64,000 nt of DNA, taken from positions 3,472,001-3,536,000 of the forward strand of contig NZ_CP033906.1 in NCBI RefSeq assembly GCF_003816055.1, in the 5' to 3' direction. Position numbers and translations under genes: made by a program. Below the pieces are notes generated by a model that had not been told where the DNA came from, made no database searches, and saw nothing but the letters and a program-made list of their open reading frames with translations. This DNA comes from Bacillus sp. FJAT-42376. GTDB lineage: Bacteria; Bacillota; Bacilli; Bacillales; Bacillaceae. This document shows positions 51,681-61,420 of the stretch, in pieces (the stretch's first letter is position 1; each line of letters starts with the position of its first letter).

Positions 51681-53093
51681 TTAGCGGAACCATTTAATGT
51701 ATCGGGCCGCCCATTTTTTTAACCCTCCGTCAAAAAGTTTCTCTCTCCAGTACAAATCAGCTGCTGTCTGGATGGCAGCTGCACGGTTAGGATAGGGATA
51801 CACCATCCCGGATAAGCTTCTCAGTTTATCTCCGTTTGTTTTAGCCATTACGACCGATTGCATCCAGTCCCCTGCTCCTTCTCCTGCTGCATGTGCTCCG
51901 ATGATTTTCCCTTTTTGGTCCATGATCAGCTTAATGAAACCAGATTCCTGCTCCGTGACAAAGCGGTCGACTTCATTCAGGCGCTTTTTATATACGGTTA
52001 TCTTTCCGTGCTTTTCTTCTGCTTCTTTCTCTGTTAATCCAAGATGAAATACTTCAGGGCGGGTATATACATTCCATGGCATATTTTCATAGGAAATCTT
52101 GCTTTTCACTCCAAATACAGCATTCTGAACAATGGTTTTGCCTTCCTGCCCCGCTGCATGTGTAAAAATGTATTGGCCGGTTACGTCTCCCGCTGCAAAA
52201 ATATGTTTTTGGCTCGACTGGAGATATTCGTTCACGATGACATGTCCATGGTCGTTCAGATTGATTCCGGCCGTTTCGCAGTTTAATCCCTTCGTATTCG
52301 GTACACGTCCCATAGCCAAGAGAATTTCATCTGCCTCGATCGCCTCTTTCTTCTCCCCTGTCTTTACATGAACGACTTTGCCTGTTTCAGAGACAGAAAT
52401 CTTCTCCACCTCTGTATTTGAATAGATGGTTAGTTCTTTTGATAGCTGTCCAGTCATAAAATCACGAATTTCTTCATCTTCTTTTGAAAGAATCTTAGAA
52501 GAACGGTCGATGACCGTTACCTTGCTTCCCATTCGTGCGAAAGCCTGCCCCATCTCGACTCCAATCGGTCCGCCCCCGATAATCGCCAGTTTTTCAGGGA
52601 ATGATTCCATGGAAAAAATCGTCTCGTTCGTCTGAAAACCGGCTTCTTTTAAACCTTCAATATCCGGTATAAGAGGACTGGATCCAACGGCAATGACAAA
52701 CCGTTTTCCTGTAATCGTTTCGCCATTCACCCTTACTTCATGCGTTCCGGTGAATTCCGCGGTTCCATGAAATACATCGACACCCATTTGTTCAAACCGT
52801 TCATCCGAATCGTGATCCTGAATGGTTTGAATGGAAGTTTGAATAGAAGCCTTCACCTTTTCAAAGTCTGCGGTCAGCTTGAATCCCTGTTCAGCAGCCA
52901 CTTTTTTCCCAGTGAAAAATTCATTAGCCTGATGGATAAGCGCCTTTGACGGGACACAGCCGACATGCAAACAGTCTCCTCCCAGGGTACTGCGCTTTTC
53001 AATAAGAGCCACTTTTGCACCAAAAGACGCTGCACCGGAAGCGGCTGTCAGCCCTCCTGATCCTCCGCCAATCACAATCAGATCATACTTCAT
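51681..53093 (-). CDS. FAD-dependent pyridine nucleotide-disulfide oxidoreductase
   Basis: A 470-residue enzyme of the dihydrolipoamide dehydrogenase/mercuric reductase family. The FAD site MKYDLIVIGGGSGGLTAASG is followed by the redox pair GGDCLHVGCVPSKAL, IGGGPIGVEMGQ for NAD(P)H, and the C-terminal interface domain with GEGAGDWM. The usual His-Glu pair of lipoamide dehydrogenases (HAHPT) is replaced, so it is not the E3 component. In other bacteria this type is often fused or linked to TVP38 proteins, as here. The substrate is unknown. Confidence 0.85.
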   Translation of the reverse strand: MKYDLIVIGGGSGGLTAASGAASFGAKVALIEKRSTLGGDCLHVGCVPSKALIHQANEFFTGKKVAAEQGFKLTADFEKVKASIQTSIQTIQDHDSDERFEQMGVDVFHGTAEFTGTHEVRVNGETITGKRFVIAVGSSPLIPDIEGLKEAGFQTNETIFSMESFPEKLAIIGGGPIGVEMGQAFARMGSKVTVIDRSSKILSKEDEEIRDFMTGQLSKELTIYSNTEVEKISVSETGKVVHVKTGEKKEAIEADEILLAMGRVPNTKGLNCETAGINLNDHGHVIVNEYLQSSQKHIFAAGDVTGQYIFTHAAGQEGKTIVQNAVFGVKSKISYENMPWNVYTRPEVFHLGLTEKEAEEKHGKITVYKKRLNEVDRFVTEQESGFIKLIMDQKGKIIGAHAAGEGAGDWMQSVVMAKTNGDKLRSLSGMVYPYPNRAAAIQTAADLYWREKLFDGGLKKWAARYIKWFR

Positions 53094-53104
53094 CCTCTTT
53101 CCCC

Positions 53105-53686
53105 CTATTTAAGTATCCGTTTTGCTTCAAACAGTCTTTGAAAGGCTGTAAACATTTCAATGGCGAAAAAAAGGAGGGTCATCCATACAAGCTGGCTGCT
53201 AAAAAGAATCATTAATGTAAAAAGGATAAATCCTTCCGTTCTCTCAGCTAAACCGGCCTGATAATAAAAAGATTTTATCCCTTGTTTTTCACTCAATGCC
53301 CCAACTGTTAAAAAAATGGTCATTGAAACGATAATCGAGGCGCTAAGCAAAAGAAGCGCCCACTGTGCCGATGGAAAAGCGAAAGCGAGACCCAGAATCA
53401 CACTGATTTCAACTATCCGGTCAAACGTGATATCCAGAACGGTCCCCCATGGAGAAGGCTTTGTTTTCCGGGCCATCGTCCCGTCTACTGCATCTAAAAA
53501 GCCTGACAGCCAAAGGACGGCAATCGCTATAAGGGGCATGCCGAAGAAAATAAAGACACCTGTCGAAACCCCTATCAGAAAGGCTAGCCCAGTTACTTGA
53601 TTAGCTGAGAGCTTCCATTTCAGCAGAACCGAAGCCGTTCCATCAATTGCAGGCTGAACATATTTCCTCCCATGTGTATCAAGCAT
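53105..53686 (-). CDS. CDP-alcohol phosphatidyltransferase (YnjF-like)
   Basis: A 193-residue membrane protein with about six helices and the family motif in DAVDGTMARK then GTVLDITFDR (DG-AR-G-D-D with near-consensus spacing). It transfers a phosphatidyl group from CDP-diacylglycerol to an alcohol. Escherichia coli YnjF, in the ydjXYZ-ynjABCDEF cluster, is of the same family. The start at 53686 overlaps the TVP38 gene by 8 bp; a longer in-frame start at 53716 lacks a ribosome site. Confidence 0.85.
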   Translation of the reverse strand: MLDTHGRKYVQPAIDGTASVLLKWKLSANQVTGLAFLIGVSTGVFIFFGMPLIAIAVLWLSGFLDAVDGTMARKTKPSPWGTVLDITFDRIVEISVILGLAFAFPSAQWALLLLSASIIVSMTIFLTVGALSEKQGIKSFYYQAGLAERTEGFILFTLMILFSSQLVWMTLLFFAIEMFTAFQRLFEAKRILK

Positions 53687-54341
53687 CCTCCTCCACCTCT
53701 TTTCCTTGTTTAGCAAACAGACGCTGCTTTATTTTTTTTCTGAAAATAATGGGAATCAGTGCCAAGAGAGCAAAAATCACGATGGCTATAATTAGAATGG
53801 ATTGGTTGTCAGAGGTAAAGCTTGAGCCAAGAAAATTGTAGGCAAACGTTCCGGGCATGATTCCAACGACAGTTGCCGCAAGAAAGGGTGCCCACCGGAT
53901 GGATGTAAGCCCGGCAGCATAGCTGATCAAGTCAAAATTCACGATAGGAAGGATCCTCAGCACCAATACATAAAGAAACCCGTTTTTCTCAATTATTTTT
54001 TTTACCGACTCTATTTTTTCTGAATCCGGAACAACTTTTGCACCAAAGGCTTTTGAAAGGAAAAAGGCTACGAGTGCTCCCCCTGCCGCTCCGATCAATG
54101 TATAGATAAACCCATAGACCGAGCCAAACGCAAGCCCTCCAGCCAGTGAAAGAATAGACGCCGGGAAAAGGATCAGTGGCCGAAACGTGTAGACGAGAAT
54201 AAATACAAGCGGTCCGGCCGCTCCTAAAGAAAGAATCCAGTCTTTAATCATTCCCGGATTCAGATTTAAATAACGCTCATTCAGCCAGAAGAGAAGCCCG
54301 ATCACGGCTGCGAGAAGCAGCCATTTACTGATTCTTTTCAA
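53679..54341 (-). CDS. TVP38/TMEM64 family membrane protein (YdjX-like)
   Basis: A 220-residue DedA-superfamily membrane protein: FRPLILFPASILSLAGGLAF and AAGGALVAFFLSKAFGAK, then LRILPIVNFDLISYAAGLTS, the family core. Such proteins are linked to lipid scrambling or transport. The TTG at 54341 is chosen because AGGAGG lies 6 bp upstream; the ATG at 54368 is inside the ATPase gene without such a site. It overlaps the ATPase gene by 17 bp. Confidence 0.83.
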   Translation of the reverse strand: MKRISKWLLLAAVIGLLFWLNERYLNLNPGMIKDWILSLGAAGPLVFILVYTFRPLILFPASILSLAGGLAFGSVYGFIYTLIGAAGGALVAFFLSKAFGAKVVPDSEKIESVKKIIEKNGFLYVLVLRILPIVNFDLISYAAGLTSIRWAPFLAATVVGIMPGTFAYNFLGSSFTSDNQSILIIAIVIFALLALIPIIFRKKIKQRLFAKQGKEVEEDA

Positions 54342-55272
54342 GGGGTTCCTCCTGTTTTCTTTTGACATACAGAATCTGACCTTCTTTTAACGGGTCCGAT
54401 GAATGGATGGTGACAGCCGGCCGGTTCTCCGTTAATGCAATTCTGTAAAAGCGCTGGCCATACTTATAGATTTCCCCTTCTACCGTTCCCTCCCATGAGC
54501 CGTGAGATCGAGATTCAGATAGCTCCAGTTGATGGGTAGGGATGAATCGGTTCTCAATCATGATTCCATCCCCATAAAAGCATGCTGCTTTTTCATTAAC
54601 TGGGTTAAAGTATATTTCGCGTGCGGTTGCCTGCTGGAGAATTTCTCCTTCAGAAAGGATCGCAAGTTCATCGCCAATCATGGCGGCTTCCTCCATATCA
54701 TGTGTGACAAAAATAGACGTTATGTTTTGCTCTTTCAACAGGCCCTTCACCCAAATTCTCAATTTATCCCGCAAAAGAGGATCAATATTGGCAAAAGGTT
54801 CATCGAGCAGCAAAAGCTTTGGTTCCAAAACAAGCGCCCTTGCCAGCGCTGCCCGCTGCTGCTCTCCGCCTGAAAGCTGGTCGGGATAATGCCTGGATGC
54901 ATGCTCCATTTCCGTTTTCTCAAGCATTTTCCTGACTTTTTCAGCTCTTACATCTTTTTTCTCTTTTTTGATTTTTAATCCATATTCCACATTTTCAAAA
55001 ACGGTCATATGAGGAAAAAGGAGAGCCTGCTGGAAAACAAGGACGATTTCCCGTTTTCTCGCCGGTACACTTGTCAGATCTTTTCCATCCAATATGAATT
55101 GTCCGCTGTCGAGCGTTTCGAGCCCTGCCATACATTTGAGAAGGGTAGACTTTCCTGTACCGGATGGCCCGATTAAGGATAGAATTTCCCCTTGTCCAAT
55201 GGAAAGCTTTAGCTGATTCAGGATTTTCTTTTTATTAAATTCCTTCGTGCCGTTAAATTGTAAATAGGACAT
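54325..55272 (-). CDS. ABC transporter ATP-binding protein (YnjD-like)
   Basis: A 315-residue ATPase. Walker A is GPSGTGKSTLL, signature LSGGEQQRAALARAL, Walker B LLLLDEPFANIDP. After residue about 210 there is a C-terminal regulatory extension containing YFNPVNEKAACFYGDGIMIE, as in iron/thiamine/phosphonate-type importers. GAAGGTTTTAAT lies before the ATG, 1 bp after the permease stop. It energises the adjoining permease. Confidence 0.86.
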   Translation of the reverse strand: MSYLQFNGTKEFNKKKILNQLKLSIGQGEILSLIGPSGTGKSTLLKCMAGLETLDSGQFILDGKDLTSVPARKREIVLVFQQALLFPHMTVFENVEYGLKIKKEKKDVRAEKVRKMLEKTEMEHASRHYPDQLSGGEQQRAALARALVLEPKLLLLDEPFANIDPLLRDKLRIWVKGLLKEQNITSIFVTHDMEEAAMIGDELAILSEGEILQQATAREIYFNPVNEKAACFYGDGIMIENRFIPTHQLELSESRSHGSWEGTVEGEIYKYGQRFYRIALTENRPAVTIHSSDPLKEGQILYVKRKQEEPLEKNQ

Positions 55273-55273
55273 A

Positions 55274-56932
55274 TTAAAACCTTCCTTTATAGGGTGAAAG
55301 GATCCGAAACACGGCTTCAAACACCGCCCAGACTCCGAGGGGGATAACGGCAAACAGCAGAGAAAAAGCCGCGAGAACCGCTGTATCCGCTTGTTCAAAA
55401 TATGGAAAATAGACAAGAGCGAGTGTCAGAACACTTCCGCCTCCTATTAAGCTTGTTAAGACAAACTGGCCAAGCGAAATCACAAACAATAAAAATGCGG
55501 ATGCTCTGAATGAGGAGAGGAGCATCGGCAAATAGATGGACTTCACAATTTCAAGCTTTGATGCTCCAAGCGTTCTTGCCTGCTGTTCAAAGCTAATGCC
55601 CATCTGTTCAAAGCCTGCCCGGAACATTTTAACCGTATAGGGAAGCGTCGGGAGAAGCTGTATGAGCACTACTCCGCTCCATTCGTTTGCCAGACCTAGC
55701 CGGATAAAAGCAATGTGGAGGCCCATCGCAACGAGCAGAGCCGGCACCAGGATAGGAGCGAGCAGGACCGTCTCGGTGAATGTTTTCCCTTTAAACTCCT
55801 TGAAGGCAAGAGCCCTTGCTGCCGGTATGCCGATCAGATAATTTAACAGGACAACCATGACGCCTATTCCGATGGAGGTCCAGACAGCCTGAACAAGCAG
55901 GGGGTCTTCCAGCAAGAGTTTCCATGCTCTTGCTGACGGCTGAGAACTGAATACATGATGATGGTTCCTTTGCAGGAAACTGCTTCCTGCCAATGCTGCA
56001 ATGGGCATAAATACAAGCAGCATATAAATCGTCAGAACCGTCTTTGACCCTTTTTTTCTGAATACCGTCCCTCTGCTGCTTTCCTTCCCCGTTCTCCTGT
56101 TCCTCCCCCATAAAAAATAGAATAGAACGGATAAAAGCAATATGAGGACCGTAACTGTCAGCATGGCAGCATACGCCAGCGGCCTATGAGACCAGTCCCC
56201 ATTGTAAAACCACTCAAAGGCAAGGACCGATACCATTTTTGGAAACGTGATTCCAAGCAGTGCGGGAACTTCATAGGCAGTTAAAATAAAGGCAAACAGG
56301 ATAATGAATGTCTCACTGAGTACAGGAATAATAACCGGCCATTCAGCAGTTTTAAAGACGTTCCATTTTGTTCCTCCGAGCGAAGTAATCACATCCCGCT
56401 TTCTGCCGTCCATTGTAAGATACAGTGGAATCAGCATGAGGATCACGAATGGAATTTCCTTTGTCACATACGTAAGAATGATACCGATGCCCCATTCGTC
56501 CCTAATCAGGACGGGGAACTGGTCTGTACGTTCCAGGACACCGAATTCGGTTAATAACTGCGGAATCCACCCCGTCTGGTCAATCAGCAAAACAAGCATA
56601 TACCCCCAGACAAAGTGGGGAAAGAGCATAGGCGACCACGTCAGGAGCTTAAAAAAAGGACGCCTCATAAAAGGAGCTATTGCCCTTGTGATGAACAATC
56701 CGCCCCCAATTGCAAGGAGGGATGAAAGAAGAGCAATAGATACACTGTATAAAAAAGACATCTGAAAACTTTTCCCTGACCAGATTTCCGCATAGGCATG
56801 CAGACTCAGAGAGTCATCTGTTCTAACACTTTCGTATAAAGAAAAAAGAAGGCCGGATAAGAGAAGGATTCCCGCAATCAATATGGAGGGGATGACTCCT
56901 GCAGGCAGCTTTCTATTTTTGAACCACTTCAT
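55274..56932 (-). CDS. ABC transporter permease, two fused domains (YnjC-like)
   Basis: A 552-residue membrane protein containing two BPD permease modules. The first has KEIPFVILMLIPLYLTMDGR with an EAA-like SLGGTKWNVFKTAEWPVIIP; the second has the EAA loop ARTLGASKLEIVKSIYLPML. This double structure is that of ThiP, AfuB and YnjC. It overlaps the binding protein gene by 20 bp. It likely imports the ligand of that protein. Confidence 0.86.
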   Translation of the reverse strand: MKWFKNRKLPAGVIPSILIAGILLLSGLLFSLYESVRTDDSLSLHAYAEIWSGKSFQMSFLYSVSIALLSSLLAIGGGLFITRAIAPFMRRPFFKLLTWSPMLFPHFVWGYMLVLLIDQTGWIPQLLTEFGVLERTDQFPVLIRDEWGIGIILTYVTKEIPFVILMLIPLYLTMDGRKRDVITSLGGTKWNVFKTAEWPVIIPVLSETFIILFAFILTAYEVPALLGITFPKMVSVLAFEWFYNGDWSHRPLAYAAMLTVTVLILLLSVLFYFLWGRNRRTGKESSRGTVFRKKGSKTVLTIYMLLVFMPIAALAGSSFLQRNHHHVFSSQPSARAWKLLLEDPLLVQAVWTSIGIGVMVVLLNYLIGIPAARALAFKEFKGKTFTETVLLAPILVPALLVAMGLHIAFIRLGLANEWSGVVLIQLLPTLPYTVKMFRAGFEQMGISFEQQARTLGASKLEIVKSIYLPMLLSSFRASAFLLFVISLGQFVLTSLIGGGSVLTLALVYFPYFEQADTAVLAAFSLLFAVIPLGVWAVFEAVFRILSPYKGRF

Positions 56933-58145
56933 TCGTCCAGCTCTCCTTTAACCAGTTCACATACTGTGAATCAATCTCGGGAAGGAAAGCATCCTTTAAC
57001 TGTTCCGGCGGCAATACACTTGCTCCCCGCTGTATTTTATCGTAATCCGCTTTCTGCTTTTCGGATAGCTTTGAATAATCCAAGGCTGGGCTCTCCCCCC
57101 AGAATTCAGGTGAAAGCTTTTTAATTTGGGCCTCCGGAGAAAGCATGAAATTAATGGATGCCAAGGCAGCCTCTTTGTTTGGGCTGTTAGCCGGTATGGC
57201 AAGAAAATGGGTATTGCCGATTGAGCCGGAGCCGAGAACAAATGAGCGCGTTGTGTCTGGGAAGATGCCTTTTTCAATCAGGCTTTCTGCCCGCGCTTCG
57301 TTGTAGCCCATCGTCATAGCTACTTCGCCGTTTGCGTAGAGTTTATCCAGCTCGGTTAAATCGTTCGGGTACAGCTTCCCTTTTTTCCAGAGGTACGGCT
57401 CCATTTCATTTAAATCCTTCCAAAGCTTTTCACTGCCGGTCTTTGCGAATTGTTCATCGTATCCTTTATCGAGCAGAGTCTTCGCCCCGCCCGCTGATTC
57501 ATAAAACAAATGCCTGATAAAAGCATTCCCTGTAAAATCCTTCGGGTCCGGATAAGCAAACTGCCCCGGATTTTCTTTCACCCATTTCTTTAAATCCTCT
57601 ATTGTTTTTGGAGGATCTTGAATTTTGGATGAGTCATAATGAAACACAAACTGCACTTTCCCCCACGGTGCTTCATATCCATCTGTTTGAAGGCCGAAAT
57701 CATAGCGGTTTTCTAGAGATTTTGTATCATAGTATTTCGCATAATTCGGAAGTTTTTCAGTGATGGGGCCAAACAGAAGATGGTTTTTCCTGGCGTTTTT
57801 AAAGTTCTCTCCATTCAGCCATACGATATCAATCGTTCCCTTTGGCTGCCCCGCCCGTTTCTCTGTTTCAAGTTTTTGCAGAATCTCAGGGGTATCCATC
57901 GGAACTCTTTCCAGTAGAATATTGTTTTTTTCTTTTACTGCAGGTTTGACATACTTATCAATGTAAGCATTGATCCCAGGATCGCCGCCCCACATAAAAA
58001 GCCTCACTTTTTTTCCGTCTGCGTCTTTTTCGATCTCAGACCAGCTGGAGTCCAGGACAAGCTTGTTCTCTTTCTCTGTATCTGCCTTGGAGGAACAGCC
58101 TGCTAATGCTAGTATGATGACAAATAAGGCCAATAATTGCTTCAT
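56913..58145 (-). CDS. ABC transporter substrate-binding lipoprotein (YnjB-like)
   Basis: A 410-residue lipoprotein (MKQLLALFVIILALAGC, Cys17). The body resembles COG4134/YnjB: VRLFMWGGDPGINAYIDKYV and KGTIDIVWLNGENF are typical, with FLAIPANSPNKEAALASINF near the C-terminus. The ligand of YnjB is not established; thiamine- or polyamine-like molecules have been considered for related systems. It is the first gene of a six-gene operon (58145 to 51681). AAGGGG precedes the ATG at 58145. Confidence 0.82.
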   Translation of the reverse strand: MKQLLALFVIILALAGCSSKADTEKENKLVLDSSWSEIEKDADGKKVRLFMWGGDPGINAYIDKYVKPAVKEKNNILLERVPMDTPEILQKLETEKRAGQPKGTIDIVWLNGENFKNARKNHLLFGPITEKLPNYAKYYDTKSLENRYDFGLQTDGYEAPWGKVQFVFHYDSSKIQDPPKTIEDLKKWVKENPGQFAYPDPKDFTGNAFIRHLFYESAGGAKTLLDKGYDEQFAKTGSEKLWKDLNEMEPYLWKKGKLYPNDLTELDKLYANGEVAMTMGYNEARAESLIEKGIFPDTTRSFVLGSGSIGNTHFLAIPANSPNKEAALASINFMLSPEAQIKKLSPEFWGESPALDYSKLSEKQKADYDKIQRGASVLPPEQLKDAFLPEIDSQYVNWLKESWTNEVVQK

Positions 58146-58225
58146 ATTGAATCCCCTTTTATATTTAGATAGACAGATAATAATACCCCAATTGTCCAAG
58201 ATTGAATCCCTTTTCAGCACATACA

Positions 58226-58250
58226 GGCCGGCCATTTTACGCCGGCCCTT
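58226..58250. terminator. GC hairpin between msrAB and the ynj-like operon
   Basis: GGCCGGC-(8 nt)-GCCGGCC with TTTTTTT on the plus strand; on the minus strand the same stem follows an A-run but lacks the T-run. It separates msrAB from the next operon, although its best orientation is plus. Confidence 0.5.
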
Positions 58251-58253
58251 TTT

Positions 58254-59396
58254 TTATTTAAACTCATTCAAAAACTCTTTATAGCCCTCTTTTTCCAAGT
58301 CTTCTTTCGGAATGAATTTCATTGCAGCGGAGTTCATGCAGTACCGCATTCCCGTCGGTTTGGGTCCATCATCAAAAACATGTCCGAGATGGGAATCTGC
58401 GTGTTTACTGCGCACCTCCGTTCTCTTCATAAAGAAACCATTATCCTCTTTTTCCACAATATTCTCTGGAACGAGAGGCTTCGTAAAACTTGGCCACCCT
58501 GTACCGGAATCGAATTTATCTTTTGAACTGAACAGCGGTTCCCCTGAGACGATATCAACGTAGATTCCTTCTGCTTTCAGATCATGATAGGCATTGTTGT
58601 ATGCTCTTTCCGTTCCCTCTTTCTGGGTCACTTTGTACTGTTCAGCAGTCAGCTTTTTTTTCAGCTCGGCATCCGACGGTTTTTTGAAACCGTCATATAC
58701 CGATGCCGCTGCAGTTTTTTCCTTTATCTGAACATCCCGGTCCTTTCCCCATACGTCATCGAGAAATTGATCCCGGCCTGAGTTATTCCGGTAAAATTTA
58801 TACTGAACTGCGCTTTTTTTATAGTAGTCCTGATGATATTCTTCTGCTTGATAGAACGTATCGGCTTTTCTAATTTCCGTTACAAGCTTTGAATCAAATC
58901 GTTTTGTATGTTCAAGCTCTGCTCTGGATTTTTCGGCAGCAGCTTTTTGCTCGTTATTATGGTAGAAAATAGCGGATACGTATTGGCTTCCTCTATCGAC
59001 AAACTGCCCGCCGGCATCGGTCGGATCAATCTGTCTCCAGAAGACCTGCAGCAATTCCCCGTAGGAAATTCTCGACGGGTCGTAAACAACCTGCACAGCC
59101 TCAACGTGTCCGGTTGAACCGGAGGAAACCTCTTCATAAGAAGGGTTTTTCTTCTCTCCTCCTGTATAGCCCGAAATCACTTCGTACACACCGTCCAGTT
59201 TTTCAAATGGCGGTTCCATGCACCAAAAGCATCCGCCTGCAAAAGTCGCGACGGCTTTTTTTGAATTCGTTTCAACTGCTGCAGCCGGCTCTGTTCCGTA
59301 AGAACGCTTTGTAAAATATTCCCCTATATTTGGCATAATCGCAAACAGAATGGCTGCGACCCCTGCGATGATTAATACTGGAAGCCATGTTTTCAT
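58254..59396 (-). CDS. msrAB: membrane-anchored peptide methionine sulfoxide reductase MsrA-MsrB fusion
   Basis: A 380-residue protein. An N-terminal hydrophobic anchor ([18 protein letters not shown]) places the catalytic domains outside the membrane. MsrA follows with [17 protein letters not shown] (GCFW active site) at about residues 50-70, then MsrB with [12 protein letters not shown] and [11 protein letters not shown] (catalytic Cys). It reduces both diastereomers of methionine sulfoxide in exported proteins. The ATG at 59396 overlaps the kinase stop (ATGA); an ATG at 59402 abuts the Shine-Dalgarno. It is in one operon with a two-component system. Confidence 0.9.
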   Translation of the reverse strand: MKTWLPVLIIAGVAAILFAIMPNIGEYFTKRSYGTEPAAAVETNSKKAVATFAGGCFWCMEPPFEKLDGVYEVISGYTGGEKKNPSYEEVSSGSTGHVEAVQVVYDPSRISYGELLQVFWRQIDPTDAGGQFVDRGSQYVSAIFYHNNEQKAAAEKSRAELEHTKRFDSKLVTEIRKADTFYQAEEYHQDYYKKSAVQYKFYRNNSGRDQFLDDVWGKDRDVQIKEKTAAASVYDGFKKPSDAELKKKLTAEQYKVTQKEGTERAYNNAYHDLKAEGIYVDIVSGEPLFSSKDKFDSGTGWPSFTKPLVPENIVEKEDNGFFMKRTEVRSKHADSHLGHVFDDGPKPTGMRYCMNSAAMKFIPKEDLEKEGYKEFLNEFK

Positions 59397-60442
59397 GACC
59401 ATTCTCCTTTCTGTTTTAGCGGAAGCGAAAACCAGAAATTGCTCCCCTTTCCTTCTTCACTGTAAACACCCATTTTCCCATGATGAAGAGTGATTAATTC
59501 CTTTGCAATAGCAAGCCCCAGTCCAGACCCTCCCAGTGCCTTATTTCTTGATTTTTCAGCCCGGTAAAACCGCTCGAAAATACGGGACTGATCGGATAAA
59601 CTGATTCCGGCGCCCCTGTCCTTTACAGAGAAAACAAGAGAGTGCTCTTGTTTCCTCACAGTAATAGTGATGGGGCTGTTTTCTGGTGAATGCGCAATTG
59701 AATTTTGTATCATATTCGATAAAACCCTGATTATATGCTCCCTCATAACGGGGACCTGTGGCAGTTGTCCGTCAATGTCCACTTCGGGATGCACTTTCTT
59801 TTCTTTAAAAATCAGCTCAAACTGCTGCAGCACATCCAGCACAATCTGATCAGCGTGAACAGGCTCCGGATGGAAGGGCATCTGCCTGCTGTCAAGCTGT
59901 GAAAGCTCGAAAAGCTCTTGAATAAGCTTGCTTAAGCGATGGGATTCTTTTTTAATGGTTTCAAGATACTCATCTTTTTCTGCTTCATCTTTTACAATCC
60001 CGTCCTGAAGGGCTTCCACATAAGATAAGATGGAAGCGATCGGTGTCCTGAGATCATGGGAAACATTTGCAATCAGCTCTGTTTTGTATGCCTCAGACTT
60101 CCTCACTTCCTGAAACATGCGATCCAGTTTTACTGCCATCTCATTAAAATGACGGCCAAGTTCTTTAATTTCTGCCGGTCCTTTTTCAGCAACCCTGACA
60201 TCAAACTCTCCCTGGGACATTTTTTTCGACTCAGATTTGATTTGGTTGACAGCTTTCATGAGCGGATCCGTAAGAAAGAAATATGCAAATGCAGAGATTG
60301 TGCCAGCTGCAAAAGTAATAATGGTTAAGATGAGGATCGACTGGTTCGGAATGGACATTTGCACGAAACTGATAAACAAAAAGACCAGAATGAGAGAGGT
60401 AGACAAAAAATTTGCCAGAATCAATGTAGTTCTGATTCTCAT
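59393..60442 (-). CDS. sensor histidine kinase
   Basis: A 349-residue kinase with two N-terminal helices (about residues 7-30 and 35-58), a HAMP-like linker, His[22 protein letters not shown] (phosphorylated His), and HATPase with N-box MIQNSIAH, G1 KDRGAGIS and G2 [12 protein letters not shown]. The extracytoplasmic loop between the helices is very short, so the signal is probably sensed in or near the membrane. It overlaps the response regulator gene by 4 bp and is followed by msrAB. An envelope or oxidative-stress signal is inferred. Confidence 0.88.
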   Translation of the reverse strand: MRIRTTLILANFLSTSLILVFLFISFVQMSIPNQSILILTIITFAAGTISAFAYFFLTDPLMKAVNQIKSESKKMSQGEFDVRVAEKGPAEIKELGRHFNEMAVKLDRMFQEVRKSEAYKTELIANVSHDLRTPIASILSYVEALQDGIVKDEAEKDEYLETIKKESHRLSKLIQELFELSQLDSRQMPFHPEPVHADQIVLDVLQQFELIFKEKKVHPEVDIDGQLPQVPVMREHIIRVLSNMIQNSIAHSPENSPITITVRKQEHSLVFSVKDRGAGISLSDQSRIFERFYRAEKSRNKALGGSGLGLAIAKELITLHHGKMGVYSEEGKGSNFWFSLPLKQKGEWS

Positions 60443-61128
60443 ACCGGCTGCTCCAATTTATAGCCGATTCCCCATACCGTTTTAATGTACTCAGGTTCCG
60501 CAGGGTTCTTCTCAAGCTTTTCCCGGAGGCGCCTGATATGAACATTGACCGTGTTTCCATCCCCGGAAAAATCATACCCCCATACTTTTTCAAGCAGCTG
60601 TGACCTTGAAAACACTTGACCCGGATGGCTGGCCAGAAGCCAGAGTACATCAAATTCCTTAGCGGTCATCTCAATACCCGCACCCTCTGCTTTTACTTCC
60701 CTTGTGGAGGAGTCAATCGATATGGAGCCTATTGAGATCGAGTGCTTTGTCTCAGGTTTGAGTTTTGCCGTTCTTCTCAGCATGTTCTTTACTCTAAGGA
60801 CAAGCTCTCTTGGACTGAAAGGCTTAGTTAAATAATCATCTGCACCTAGCGTCAGTCCAAGGAGGCGGTCCCGTTCCTGGCCAAGGGCAGTCAGCATAAT
60901 CAGCGGAACATCCTCATCTTCCATCCTGATCTCCTCAGCCGCAGACCATCCATCCTTCATCGGCATCATGAGATCAAGGATAATCAAGTCAGGTTTTCCG
61001 TTTCTCCATTTTTCTAAGGCTTCAATCCCGTTCAAAGCGGTGTCTACCATATACCCCTCCCGCTCCAAATAGCGGCGGCATACATCAAGGATGGAAGGCT
61101 CATCATCGACCAGCAACACTTTCTTCAT
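60439..61128 (-). CDS. OmpR-family response regulator
   Basis: A 229-residue regulator. The receiver domain has LLVDDEPSILD, the phosphoacceptor Asp in DLIILDLMMP, and the conserved Lys in YLTKPFSP. The winged-helix effector ends TVNVHIRRLREKLEKNP with TVWGIGYKLE. It is the first gene of the RR-HK-msrAB operon. No autoregulatory direct repeat could be recognised in the 292-bp upstream region (61129-61420), which otherwise contains the metK terminator. Confidence 0.9.
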   Translation of the reverse strand: MKKVLLVDDEPSILDVCRRYLEREGYMVDTALNGIEALEKWRNGKPDLIILDLMMPMKDGWSAAEEIRMEDEDVPLIMLTALGQERDRLLGLTLGADDYLTKPFSPRELVLRVKNMLRRTAKLKPETKHSISIGSISIDSSTREVKAEGAGIEMTAKEFDVLWLLASHPGQVFSRSQLLEKVWGYDFSGDGNTVNVHIRRLREKLEKNPAEPEYIKTVWGIGYKLEQPV

Positions 61129-61376
61129 ACTCTCTGACCCCTTTTTCCATATCGTTAGATAAACGGAAGAAATGTTTATAAGCGGCTTTATCCTTTTACT
61201 ATATCCCAGCCTGACTTAAATAGATAAGAATCATGCTCTTTATCCTGAATTCATCTTATCCCCGTATGATTATCAAAGCATAAGCAAAAGATTAATTTTC
61301 TATTAACAATATAATTGCCCTTTGTAAGAAAACGAGTATTTCCAATAAAAAGATCATCCCATTTCCTTCCAAAACA

Positions 61377-61408
61377 AAAAGCCCGGAACCAAATTGGTTC
61401 CGGGCTTT
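61377..61408 (-). terminator. terminator of metK
   Basis: AAGCCCGGAACCAA and TTGGTTCCGGGCTT arms with a minimal loop form a long stem, followed by TTTTTG on the minus strand, 13 bp after the metK stop. Confidence 0.85.
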
Positions 61409-61420
61409 ATTTGCCGTTTC

